The translations under genes were made by a program, and so were the position numbers. Under the pieces are notes generated by a model. The model did not search any database. It saw only the letters and a list, made by a program, of their open reading frames with translations, and was not told where the DNA came from. From Xiphydria camelus (lineage: Eukaryota > Arthropoda > Insecta > Hymenoptera > Xiphydriidae): 64,000 nt of DNA. The DNA is taken from positions 21,500,684 to 21,564,683 of the forward strand of contig OY783198.1 of assembly GCA_963678675.1 (NCBI GenBank). Direction: 5' to 3'. Shown piece after piece: positions 27,301-39,300 of this stretch. Position 1 is the stretch's first letter. Each line of letters opens with the position of its first letter.

Positions 27301-30300
27301 GCTCTCGTTTTTTTTATCCGCAGTGGGGCTCACCGGCCCTGACGGGAAGGAAAATTCCCAGGGACGCGCGCGGCAGTCGCGGTCTTATCGTTGGAGTGAC
27401 GCGCGAATTGCGCCGTATACGCGCGGGGATGAGACGGGATCGACTAAAAATTGATACGGAAACGCATGTGTGCCATGTGTAACTGACATCGATTGATGCG
27501 TACGAGTCGAGCAGGCTCCTCGCTCGAATATTTCGCGCGAGAAGAAAGCCACCCGTGGATCAATTTCGAAAGAAACGCGGAGCACTTTTCAATCCTTCTG
27601 CGCTATTAAAAATATTTCAGTTTTTACAAATCGAGTTGAAAGCTTCTAACAACCACAAAAGTGTGGTAGAATTGTTAACAATTTGATACGAAAACATAAA
27701 TTCCATATATAAGGAATATATAGAAAAATCCATGACGAATATTGTAGAATCACAAATACATCGTAAAATTAAAATACGTAGGTATACCGTAAATTCCCAG
27801 TTGTTCTTGAATGTTACAATTAGTTTTATAAATTTAATTCACTAACGTGTTGGAAGCTTCTAACAGCTTCTGACAGTTCGTATATTTTCATCATCGAAAC
27901 GTTCGCATCGCGGAAAATTGTCCATTTGCAAATTGAATTGTCGAGTGCCGAGTTACGTACTCGACATTCGAAGTCTGGAGAAGAAAAAAAAAACCGTTAA
28001 ATTTTCGAAAAAATAATGCGCTCGATGGCACCGTTTCGCGCCAACTCCGGAGAAACGCAACCGAAACCGAGGGAGCGAGTCACTTTCGCGGAGCATGCAA
28101 GCGGGCTCTCCTTTAAGTGAGTGCATAAATATCCGTGACAAACTGTGCGGCGCGACGGGGACGGGTGTCGGAGGGAAAGTGGACGCTGCTGGAAGGTAAA
28201 TTATACAGGGAGAGACGCTCTCTTTCCCTCTACTTTTCTCCCTCCTCCCGTTTCTCTCCGCCTTCCTACCGCGGCTTCTTCCCCGCGACGAGACACCTGG
28301 ACAACGCGCGCGCGGTACACCAGAAGGAAAATCCGGCTAACTGTGCGTATACACGTATACATCCCGGCTCGGTTGTGCCCGCCGCGACGCGGGAGCTTTT
28401 TTTTTAATTTCCACCCAAGTACCACCGGCTGCTATTCATCACCGCGGTTCGGCTTTTATTTACGAAGTTCTCCGAACCCCGTCCGCGCAATTTCAACTTC
28501 AGCCCCCGCCGCGAGCCGTCGCTTAGGGTGACAATCGTCCTGTTATTTAATACCGTAAACGCGCCGTCCCCTTTGTCGACTCCCGCAGACGCCAGACTTA
28601 CGATCGCGCCCTTTCTTTCCCCCCGACGCTTCGTTTTTTCCCCCGTACAACCGCGACTGATTCGAATCGAATCCGAACACACGAGCGCGTCGATCGAAAG
28701 GTGGCGCCCGCACTCGGCGCGCTGGGCTCGAAATCACCACCGTTATCATTCCTGAGGAGCGAAAGGAGAGTAGTTCCACGACGCGGACAAGAAACTCGAG
28801 CTTCCACGCATTTCCTCCCTCTCTCAAAACGGAATAAGCAAGAACGAATGCGCGGGGAAGTTGCGAGGGGGCGAATGGCGGAGATTGGGAGAAATCGCGG
28901 TATTCCGACGTGACGGGGGGAGATGTGAGAGCAGTCGTGGAAAACCCGCCGAGGAAATTCTCCTCTCGGTGCGGACGCGTGATCTTGCGTTCCCGCGCGC
29001 TTCGCTCCCCGGGATCGAAATAACATTCGGGGGTGAGGGGCGCGCGTAAAACCCTTACGGACTTTTCACTTTGTCTCACGCTCGTCGAACCCCGCGTCGC
29101 GAGATGGTTGTAAAAATCCGCGCGATCGAAGGAGGGGCGGCAGACGCGGGGGAAGATCCGGGGGCGAGAAGCTCCCCGCCTGCAAAATCGCTGCGAACCG
29201 CATCGCGGGGGAAACTTTCGATCGGCGAATGTCGATGGCATATGCGGCCCATAAATTTGGAGGATGCATCCGCGATCTCCGCCGGGGAGATAAACGAAAA
29301 TATAAAAGCAGCGGAGCGAGCATCCGTACGTCGAAGCTTGGTGCGCGCGCGCTTCCTCTCTCTTCTCGGCGCGCGGAGAGGTATACCTATACGTGCACGT
29401 CGATAAGCGTGGGTTGCGATTCCCATCGTTGCTGCCAGTGGCTGCAGCCATTCGAGGGAAGACGTTTGAGGTCCGACGGTATACGCGTATCTCCGAGGAA
29501 TGCGATTCGAAGGAACTGTTGCTCGAACCGAAAACCGGTTGATATGCGACGGTTGAGAAACAATGCGGGGATGGATCTGTATAGCCGCGCGGGATTGGAG
29601 ATATGAAAAATTCATGCGAAAACGGGCAACTCTGCCATCGACGCTGGCGGCGCAACTTCGGCTGGTTCGTTTGTTAGAGAGTAACGGTCAATGCGGGGGT
29701 TGAAATGAGAAATAACCGTGCGAGTATTATTGCTCTCGACGCAGGGACTATCGATCATATTTATACATGTTTTCGGTGGCCGTCGATATTCGATCGCAGT
29801 TCCAGCTCGGTTGGAATCGCGAAATTCCCATTTCGTCCGCGTATACTCGTTACGCGTATTGGTAATTGTAGTTACGATTACAGGGGCAAATTGCCGCGCG
29901 CAAATATTACGTGTACTGCATTTACCGGAGCCGCAATACGCGGCGTACCCACACGCCTATCGTGTCACACGTACGCCGCGTCTCGCCCGTCTTCCGATAG
30001 AGTGGTACCTCCCCGTTTGCCTCTTACCGCAACGTGTACGTACGATATGTTGTAGGCATACCGCGGCGCGACAAACACTCCATAGATGCCATCCATCAAC
30101 GCGCCGTATATATGTATACGATGTAATAAACACCTGTACTATTGCCGGCGCATAGATCGCGCGGGGTCTAAGCACACGTGTACCTACGATATGGGAATAC
30201 ACGTAGCAGAGCAGCCCTTCGCGCAGTGCAATTCGAATTTCCGCCACTGTGTTACGCGTCTATTCGTATACCGGCGGAAAGGAGATAATTCCGCCCGAAG

Positions 30301-33300
30301 CAGAATTCACGTTATCCATCCAATCAAGAGTTGATCAAATATTCTGTTATGTATTTTGCATTATCTCATATTTGATGAACACCGGCGCGAGTAAACTGAT
30401 ACGGATATTCAGGGAAAAGGTCTGGTTGGATAAGAACCTAATAGAAAAAATTATTTGAAGTAATTAGGAATTTATTCACATCGAACACAAAAGTCTATTC
30501 GAATTAGATAAATGTTTTGCATATCTTTTTAATTGAGTACGAACCTAGTAGAAAAACTTATTTAAGATAAATTCGAATTTATTCACGTCGGACAAAAGAG
30601 TATCTATTTGAATTGAATAAAGGTTTTGCATATCTCTTTAATCGAGTACAAACCAAGTAAAACATTTATTCAATTCAAATAGACTTTTTATTGATAAGAA
30701 TAAATTTCTGTTTGTCTCAAATATACCTATTTTTCTATTGATTTCGTATTCAACTAGATCTTTTCCCTGGGTGAAGTATACGGTGGTATATTAATATGGT
30801 ATATTTTTAAACCAAGTTAATTTGTGCGAATCCTTTAAAAATACGGTAGACCTTCGATTGATTACAATCTCTTTTATAAGTCGATCAAAGGGGAAATTAT
30901 CCATTGACTTTCGAAATAGAAATTCGAAGCACCTCTTTGATTTATAATCTACTGTAATATTTGTGGCGAGCTATTCTCACGAGAGAGTCCGTCCGACCCA
31001 ACCACATTGGAATTAAGACCAAAGTTACGAGTAAGTCCCCGATATATAACGTGCCATTAGTTAGAAATCGAGGGGAGAAACAAAAGAAAAAAAAAGTATC
31101 GAATCTCTCGCCCGTCTCTATCTCTCCTCGAGCCGGGCTCTCCGCGCTTTTTCACCTCTCACGCGAAAGCTCTCGACCGCGCTCCACTGCAAAACTAATT
31201 TAAGCCTTGAAACTCTAAGGGCCGGTTTTACCAACACGGTATAAACGCCGTATAGCGCTATACTGAGAATAACCTGTACGCAAGCGTTTTACCACGATGG
31301 TATAAGTCTGGAATAGGATAAACTTTGGAATAAATGCAGGGATAGCTTATCCGGCAGTTTCAGCGCTGGATAAGCTAGCTATCCTCGGGATAACCTAACT
31401 TTTTGTTTGCGTCTATTATTCCGTGACAGAATCACAACCGTGACAGAATCATAATAATTGTTATTAGTTGTGAAATAGAGTTGATTGATGTGCCAGTTGT
31501 CAAATCATCATCTGATGATGAAATTGACGTCTTACAAAGAATGAGAAATCCTAGGAAAATACGTGCCCGGTAAGTAAATAAAGGATACCTATACCTACTA
31601 ATTTATAACCAATATCTAATACAGAACTATTCCAGAGTTGACTATTTCGAAGAATACAATGGTTGTAGAATTCTTCACTTGCTTTCGTTTGGAAAAACAA
31701 ACCTGTCAGAGATTATTGGGACAAATACGACATCGCATTGCTTCGAGGTCGCCAAGAAATGCAGCAATTCAGCCAGCAACAAAATTATTGCCGACTTTAA
31801 GATTTCTTGCTTCGGGATCAATGCTAATTACTGTAGGTAATCGTTTTTATCATAATGTTAAAACTTTTAATTAGTCATTATTATATGCCGCCACCTCAGC
31901 AACCTCCAACGACTCCTAACATCGCGAGGAGAGCTAGTTTACAGGGCTACAAGTTCATCGATCGGCATAAATCGCCACTGATCTCCCAGAAATCAATGGG
32001 CGACATACTGAAAAACATCAACAAAGTCAAAATGAAACTCGTCACAAGGTACGATTAAACAATTTTATCGCGGTAAACTTTTTATTCGCCAGGAACAAAG
32101 AGGAGTTTCGCATTGTCAGAATGTCGTGGCTGCGAAAGATTGATTTTGTTCACAGTGGGCTTTTAAACGTGTTTTTCAGATCGCCGGGTGGGAGACCTTT
32201 GCGAGCCAAACGAGAAAATAGCTCTTGCAACGACCTTCAAGAGATCTTACGGAAACGATATATCGCAATGCAATCGCCGGACAGTAGAAATTCCACCGCG
32301 ACGTTGACGTTCGATAATTCGTTCTAGATTAAGAACTCGATGATACTCAAGTTCTCTGGGTCGCAGCAATCGCGTCGGACGGTGCTCCGAGGAACGGCTA
32401 TTGTAGCCTTCTTTTATAAATGAGTCTTTCTCTGCGAGGTAATTTCGCACGACACATTTTAGATTATAGTTCTTTTTTAATAGGAGGATAGAAGCTCATA
32501 GAAACGTCGGAAAAATTTTGTTTTCTCTCTTCACTCTTTTACTCAGAAAATGCAAGTTTAAATTTAAAATTGACGCACGCGGGTCTCTAATCGCGAGAAT
32601 CTCAACGGTATCCAATAATATCAACCAAAGAAGTCATCTACCATTGCATTGTCTTGTATAAGTAACATTTAAATTTATCTAGGTAGACATTATACCTTTC
32701 TTCAATTCGCGTGATTGCAGTTTTCAGGAGCAGAAGTGATACATCCGTCGTACGATGTAGAATATGAAAAAATTTTAGATTTGCATTGATACACTTTTGT
32801 AAGATACCTCGGCATTAGACATCAAGTCGTACAACGCTCTTTGTATACTTTTTAGATAGGGTCGCGTATACTTAAAAAAACGATAACATTGTACCGCTCT
32901 ATGTAATCTCAGAGTAATGTCACCGCGTGATAAATCTTAAGTTGTAGCGATTTAAAAGTTTATAGATTTTAGAATATATTTTGTCCGATACGAGATTTGG
33001 ATCAAATGGTGCAATTTTACGTTGTAATTACTATTATTGTGTGACGACCCTTATAGTTTTTTGAGACTGAACACATTCTTGTTGGTGAGATATCGAATGT
33101 TTGGACGTGTTTTGTACCTGATGCTTTTATCGACGACTCGAAAATAAAAGTTATTGTTACGAAAATATAAATATATTGTTATAGATATCTTTTATTTACC
33201 GGGCACGTATTTTCTTTGGATTTCTGATTCTTGGTAATACGTCAATGTCATCATCAGATGATGATTAAAAAACTGGTACATCAATCAACTATTTCAAAAT

Positions 33301-36300
33301 TAATAACAATTTACCACAACGATCAGGTTATGATTATATCATGAAAGAATAAAGACGTCAAAAACAAAAAGTTAGGTTATACTGAGAATAACAACTCCGA
33401 ATTTCATTTATCGCGCCGGAACAGCTGTCAAAACGACCAAATGTCATGCGCAGTACGTACTTCTTACTACCAACCTAAAAATAATTTTAGATGGCCAACG
33501 CTTATACCTGGAATAGTTATCCCAGGCAAACTTGGAGCTGGTAAAACGCCTGCGCTTTATACCAGGTATAAAGAAGAGTATAAATTTATCCTCGGTATAC
33601 TTATTCTAGGTATAACTTGGCTTTGGTAAAACTGGCCCTAAAAGGAACAAAAAGGCCGGGGAGGAAAGTCCTCGCGCCGCTCGGAGATGTTATACCGGCT
33701 ATATGTATACTCATGCGGTAAAGGGACGCGGCGAGGCTCTCCGAGGGTTTGAGTCCCACGACGCTTAATGACCGCCTACCCGGTCGTCCTCGGGGTTCGA
33801 GCTAGTTTTTCCCATTTTGCCTTTCCACTCGAGCGCGAACCTTGACCGATCAACGTGGAGAGACCGAACGCCTTCACAGAGAAGATTTGTCTCGTTATTC
33901 GCGACGAAGCATCCATTCGACGAGCGCATTTTTCATTCTACACTCGAGTTTCGCCCAAATATTTCGCGTCGCGCGTTATATCGCCGAAAAATGGAATTTC
34001 TCCGTCGAGAAGCCAAAGTTTGCCGGTGCACCAGCTGGCGACAGAACTATGCACTAACGGAACGGGGTCGTTCGCGTGAATACAACGAGCCCGGAGTCGC
34101 GTACACGTTAGCGCACTCCCGCGTGAGCGACCTACTTGCAACGTCAACTTCTTAGGACACGCCGCTATACTTGGAATCCCAATGAGACGACTTCAGTTTC
34201 CGAACGATACGGCGGAATAGCAATACCGAGCGTTAAAAGACGGTTCGAAATTGTGCTGTGCGGGTAAAATAAAAGAAATAGTTCCGACACGTGCTATGGC
34301 ATGTCCACTTCCGTCTCTGCGACTCCTCCGCCTTCTTTCCACCCCGCACGCCTCTTAACCGCCCCGTTAACCTCTTCTCGAAGCGAGGGAGCGAGCTTAA
34401 TTTCCTCGACGTGACTCTCTAGGCTCGCGGCAGCAGCAGCAGCAGCAAGCGCTATCGGATGAAAAACTCGAAAATTATAATCGCACTTAATTCCTCCTCT
34501 TGATACTCCCGTAATAGATGGTAATAATAAGTTAATAGGAGGGAAGAGACGGGATAAGTGACTCGCAACATGACGGGGTTGAAGAGGGATTAGATGAGCT
34601 TTGCGGTGCACCAGCGAAATTTCTCCTCTCCCTCTCTTTCTTCCCTGTACCATAGATAATGTACATTGTAAAAAAATGTGTATTAAATTTAATACAATTA
34701 TATATAAAGCTTTTATCCAATGCGTGATTATGAAACTTAATATATTCCCTTATGAAGTTTATAAGGGGAATTCCACAGGGAAATATATTAATTTTCATAA
34801 TTACGTATTGGAAAAAAGCTTTATATAAAAGTATTATATATTAAAATATTTTTTTACACTGTATCATTCGTCCATTTAAGATCTAACTTCGCGATCGTAA
34901 AATAGCGTCGGATGAATGACAAGCGTAACTGTAGCTTATTGGTTGCTTCATTTTTTTGTGTCCACGATTTTACAATTTTTTCCTACGCGATACATATAGC
35001 TATCTAGGTACACAGGCATCCATATCTGTATCAGGTTCGACAAACTCTAGCGAAACGGCGCTCGAAATATCCCTTACAAATGCGCTAATTAGGCGAGCAG
35101 GTGTCTGACGACGACTGGTCGGGGCCCACAGATTAGCGCGAAACGGTCGAACAAATAGACCCGTCCTCCCACCGCGCCAACCCCTTCTCCACCGTTCCAC
35201 CCTTTCCACCCCGCCGTCCCCGCGTCAATCACCGTATTTCACCCCGCAGCGAACACCGTGGCGACTTTTTTTCCACCCGCTCATCCCCCCTCCGCGACCT
35301 CGAATTAATCGGGGCAATTTTTCGAAACGATTAGAGGCTCCGAAGCGTTTCCAAAATACGATGCGGACTTAATTGCGCTAGCCTCGAAATGTATCACCGG
35401 TCGGATAATTAACAGTGCAACGCCGAGACTAGCGGCGCGCGCGCCTGCTCGTGCGAACGGTGCGCGCGCGCGCGCGTACGGGTAAAATCCTCTCCCGTAG
35501 CGCGTTGCAAGGAGGGCGGCGCGGAGCTCGATATAGCGCAATAGCGCAACACTGTACGAATGTTAATTTTCGCGGGCTCGGCAGGAAATTAAATTTCATT
35601 CAATCTTATAACTTTCGGAAGGAGTGAGCCAGGAGGAAAGTGGAGGCTCCTGTCTTCTCCTTCTGCAGCATCTCCGTGGCGCAGAGGTTATTTGAATTCG
35701 ACTTGGCGTCTCTCTCTGGAATATTTTTTAATGTTTTCGGCGGCTCCGTATTTTCGAACGCAATTTAGCGATACGTTGGTACGAGGATACGTATAGGTTT
35801 TACAATAGCGTAATGGATGAAGCGGTCGTACCCGAAAAACTGTTAAGGGGGTATTACTGTCTAGACGCTTCAAAAATTCGATTTTTTTTTCTTGCATTTT
35901 CTTATAATTTGGGAGTTTGAGAATGTGTCTCAAAAATACTAATTTGAAATTCGTAGAAATCCTATAGTTACAGAGGCTTAAAGGCTGCGGTGCGTTGGGG
36001 CGCAGCAGGCAGTCATCAACTTTAAACGCGTTTTTCTCGAAACGACATTTTTCAAGTCGGGCGCACGTTTTTCTCAAAAACTATTGGACCGATTGACTTC
36101 TGGTTTTGCACACATTTCGAGGGAACCTTCACCTATGGTCTGAACTAGAATAATACCGATAGCTTGAATATTTTAGCCCTGCTCTCATGTTTTAGTTGAC
36201 AATTTTTCGGGAAAATTAAACTTTAATCTTCAAACAGCTGCGATTGCGATAACAAATTTCGTACCTACTTAGTTCTAGTTCAGACGATAACTACATTCAT

Positions 36301-39300
36301 ATAGATTAAAAAAAAATTTGTTCTTCTCTCTCAGACGATCAGGACCGCCACAATATGGTCGCCCGATTGGACGAGCGTCTCACGCCACGATTTGCATAAC
36401 AGCGCATAACTTGTACAAATTCTAATAAAATGTTTTATTAAAATTTGTATTGTTAGTTGAAACATGTCTTATTATGCGTCAAAAACCCCGGCACTCTGTA
36501 GGTTTGATAGTTTTCGCAAAATTAATTCCTAAAAATTACATTAAAAACAAGCGTCTAGACAGTAATACCCCCTTAAATCACGAGGATCAACACCGATCAG
36601 TATAGTTAATACTTCTTTACGATACTTCTCAATCTCGGGTAGCGAATTTATCGTTCAATTGGACACGAAAAGCTCGGCCCTAAAGCCATGTCCCAGAAGG
36701 AATCGTACGACCCTTCGGTACTTGGCCTCCCTTTCATTTTTATCCACGCGCCTTCCTCGTTTAAGGGGGTATTCTACAGTGACGGTTTCAAAAAACAATT
36801 TTTTTTCTTCTTGCTTTTTGCGTTTATTATACCCTTAGGAATTTGCCTGTAAATGGATTTCCCGAAATTCGTTGAAATGTGAAAATTACAGGTGTTCGTG
36901 TTCCGACGCGCATAGGGCTCCGAGCATGCGCAGCCGGCTTTAAACGCCTTTTTCTCGGAACCGCATCTTTAAAGTTGGCGTGCAGGATAGCTCAAAAACT
37001 ATTCAACCGATTCGTTTAAAATTTCTGCAGCATAATCTGTATTACTTTTCCCATGGAGTGAACCTAAAATTGATTAAGAATTTATTTTTTTTTCTCTTTT
37101 AATTGACATTTTAATACGAAAAAGAAGCAATAAAAATGGAATTTTTTCATTTAGTTCATAAACTTTTATAATATTTAATTATTTCAACCCTACGTAGGCT
37201 CAATCCCTTCCAAATATGTTAATAAATAAAATAAATGGTTAAATTTATGTTTCACATCACTTGACCAGCGTCCAGCCTGCACGCCGTGGCGCCCGGGGCA
37301 GCGGACACGCCCAACTTCATCCGCTCACAGAGCTGCCATTTTGTTTTGTTTTTTTTATGTATATATATTTTTGAATAATAATTGTCTTTGTAAGTAGATA
37401 GCAAAAAACTGAATACAAATATGTTTTTTTATTTTCTGGAAAACAATTTCCAAATTTCATGTAAAAATACAGTCCGCACTGTAGAATACCCCCTTAATTA
37501 CTCCTCCTTGTATCGGCGAGGTCTGTGGAAGCAGAATGCTCCGCGGATATATAGTCGTAACTTCGATCCCACTTTGTATACCTACCGGGAGTTCTACGCA
37601 TTTCTCTCGTAAATCCGAGCCGGTGTAATGAACCGCCTCGGAATTAATTAAGAGCTCGTAAAGCGCGTGGAATCGTTCCTAACTCCGTTTTCGTATCGTG
37701 CGCTCGGCGTCGGGGAGCGCGGAAGGTAGTCGATGGAATCGTTCGACTCGCACTGATCCTGTAACGGTCACCTGTTCGCGGAAATGTACCGATTGCACGA
37801 AATGTTATTTATATTGGCTATAAATGTTATAATTTGATTCGACGAATGCAGTAGATTAAATGATATAATAACAGCCGATCAACTGAAAGCTGTGATCGTA
37901 AAATCCAGGATACTGAACGCTGCACGGAAAAAAGAACTTGTTACTATAACATTATTTAAGTTAGTGTAACAAATATTTGAGTTAAAATAGTGTGATAGCA
38001 GAATGATTTCTTATCCTGACAAATCGATTTGTTGCGATAGCGAAAAGAACGAAAGAAAAGCTATAATTTTCATTACAACCAAGGAAACCTGTCTGACATT
38101 GTCATCTCAACAGTAAACTATTTTTGTTACCGTAATAAAAAATGCTGCTGATTTTCGATGTTGTTACCAACACAAAATTAGTTTTTTTTTTCGTGTGACA
38201 CGTGCTAGGAGACGAGTCCCTCTTCGATCGACGAAAACTTCCGGCTCCCATCCCCAAGGTGGCTTACCGATCAATTATACATCGACATATCGCCCGCCAA
38301 AAGTTACGTGACCCCGACTCGCCGTATACAGACACGGTACGCGCGTCAATGATTTCCGTACACGCCCGACAGCGCGCCCACGTCGGCTGCCAATTGAATT
38401 CCAGCTGCGCGTACCGACCCATTTGCAACTCCGCATTAGCGTGGCGCGCTATTTCGTCACCCGTGCACAGGCGTGACGCGCGTGTACTCGCGAGTCGTTA
38501 CGTCTAGAAGGGGGATCGTTCGTGCGATGCAATGGCCCCACCTGAGCAGTTCTAAAGCGTACTTTACGGGCGTCATTATACCGCGAGGCTGGAGCAACCC
38601 AGACGGAGCGAAGGTGGGTACCGAACTATTAACTGCTCCACGGCTTAGGGAACCCGCGGGACGGCGAGGGGTTGAATTTATATGACACACCCCGAGTAAT
38701 CTAAGATCCAGCTGGCGTTGCCGTTTTACGAGACACTAAAACAATTAATCCGCGATATTGACGCGACGTGTTTCGGCCTCGCCGAGAAATGCGGATCGCT
38801 TTGGAAGCCGCGCTTCCGCCGGTCGTCCGCGATATCGACATCGATCCCCCTCCCTGTCCCCTCGACCGCGATGACAGCTCGAGCGCTCTGACGAAAGTAC
38901 GAGGGGGGACGACGATGAGGAGAATGCACGGAGCATCCCCTCCCCCGGGAGGGAAGGCCGAGGAGAAACATTCGAGTCCGCGACGAGAGACGGTAAATAG
39001 GAGAGAAGTCGAAGGAGGGAGAGAGGGGGGAGAATATTTCTTTATCGCCCGCTTCAAAGTGCAGCGTCGAATTTACGATCGATCCGTCTTTCAGCGGCGC
39101 GACCGGTCTCGGGTAGCCTCGAATGGCGCCGACCCAACTTGAACACCTATAAATCGTCCGCGTCATAAACTGCTCTCACCCGAGCGATGCAACTGATGGT
39201 ATATATATACCGACCATTTATGGCGGCACATACACATGGCCGCCGCGGACGGATCGCGCGGGAGAGCGTGTTCTCACTTGTGTGGAGGTAGACGTTGATA

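Larger units (their letters stand above)
31219..33638 (+). mobile_element. PIF/Harbinger-type element carrying a captured MTFR gene fragment
   Basis: The ends GGGCCGGTTTTACCAA and TTGGTAAAACTGGCCC are inverted complements flanked by TAA on both sides (31216-31218 and 33639-33641), the 3-bp TWA duplication of PIF/Harbinger. The left part encodes an interrupted HARBI1-like N-terminus. The right part (about 33190-33300) is an inverted copy of the same transposase first exon, with CATCATCTGATGATG facing CATCATCAGATGATG. Between them lie two coding exons and the 3'UTR of a mitochondrial fission regulator homologue. The element lacks a full transposase and is probably non-autonomous. Confidence 0.8.

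Noticed and set aside
28543..29655. 370-residue open frame on the minus strand, the longest in the window
   Set aside because: It lies in a GC-rich tract where several frames on both strands are open together. Composition is Arg/Ser-rich with no domain, so chance is the better explanation.
35668..35700. CGTGGCGCAGAGGTTA, similar to a tRNA A box
   Set aside because: No matching B box or acceptor stem follows, so neither a tRNA gene nor a tRNA-derived SINE can be supported.
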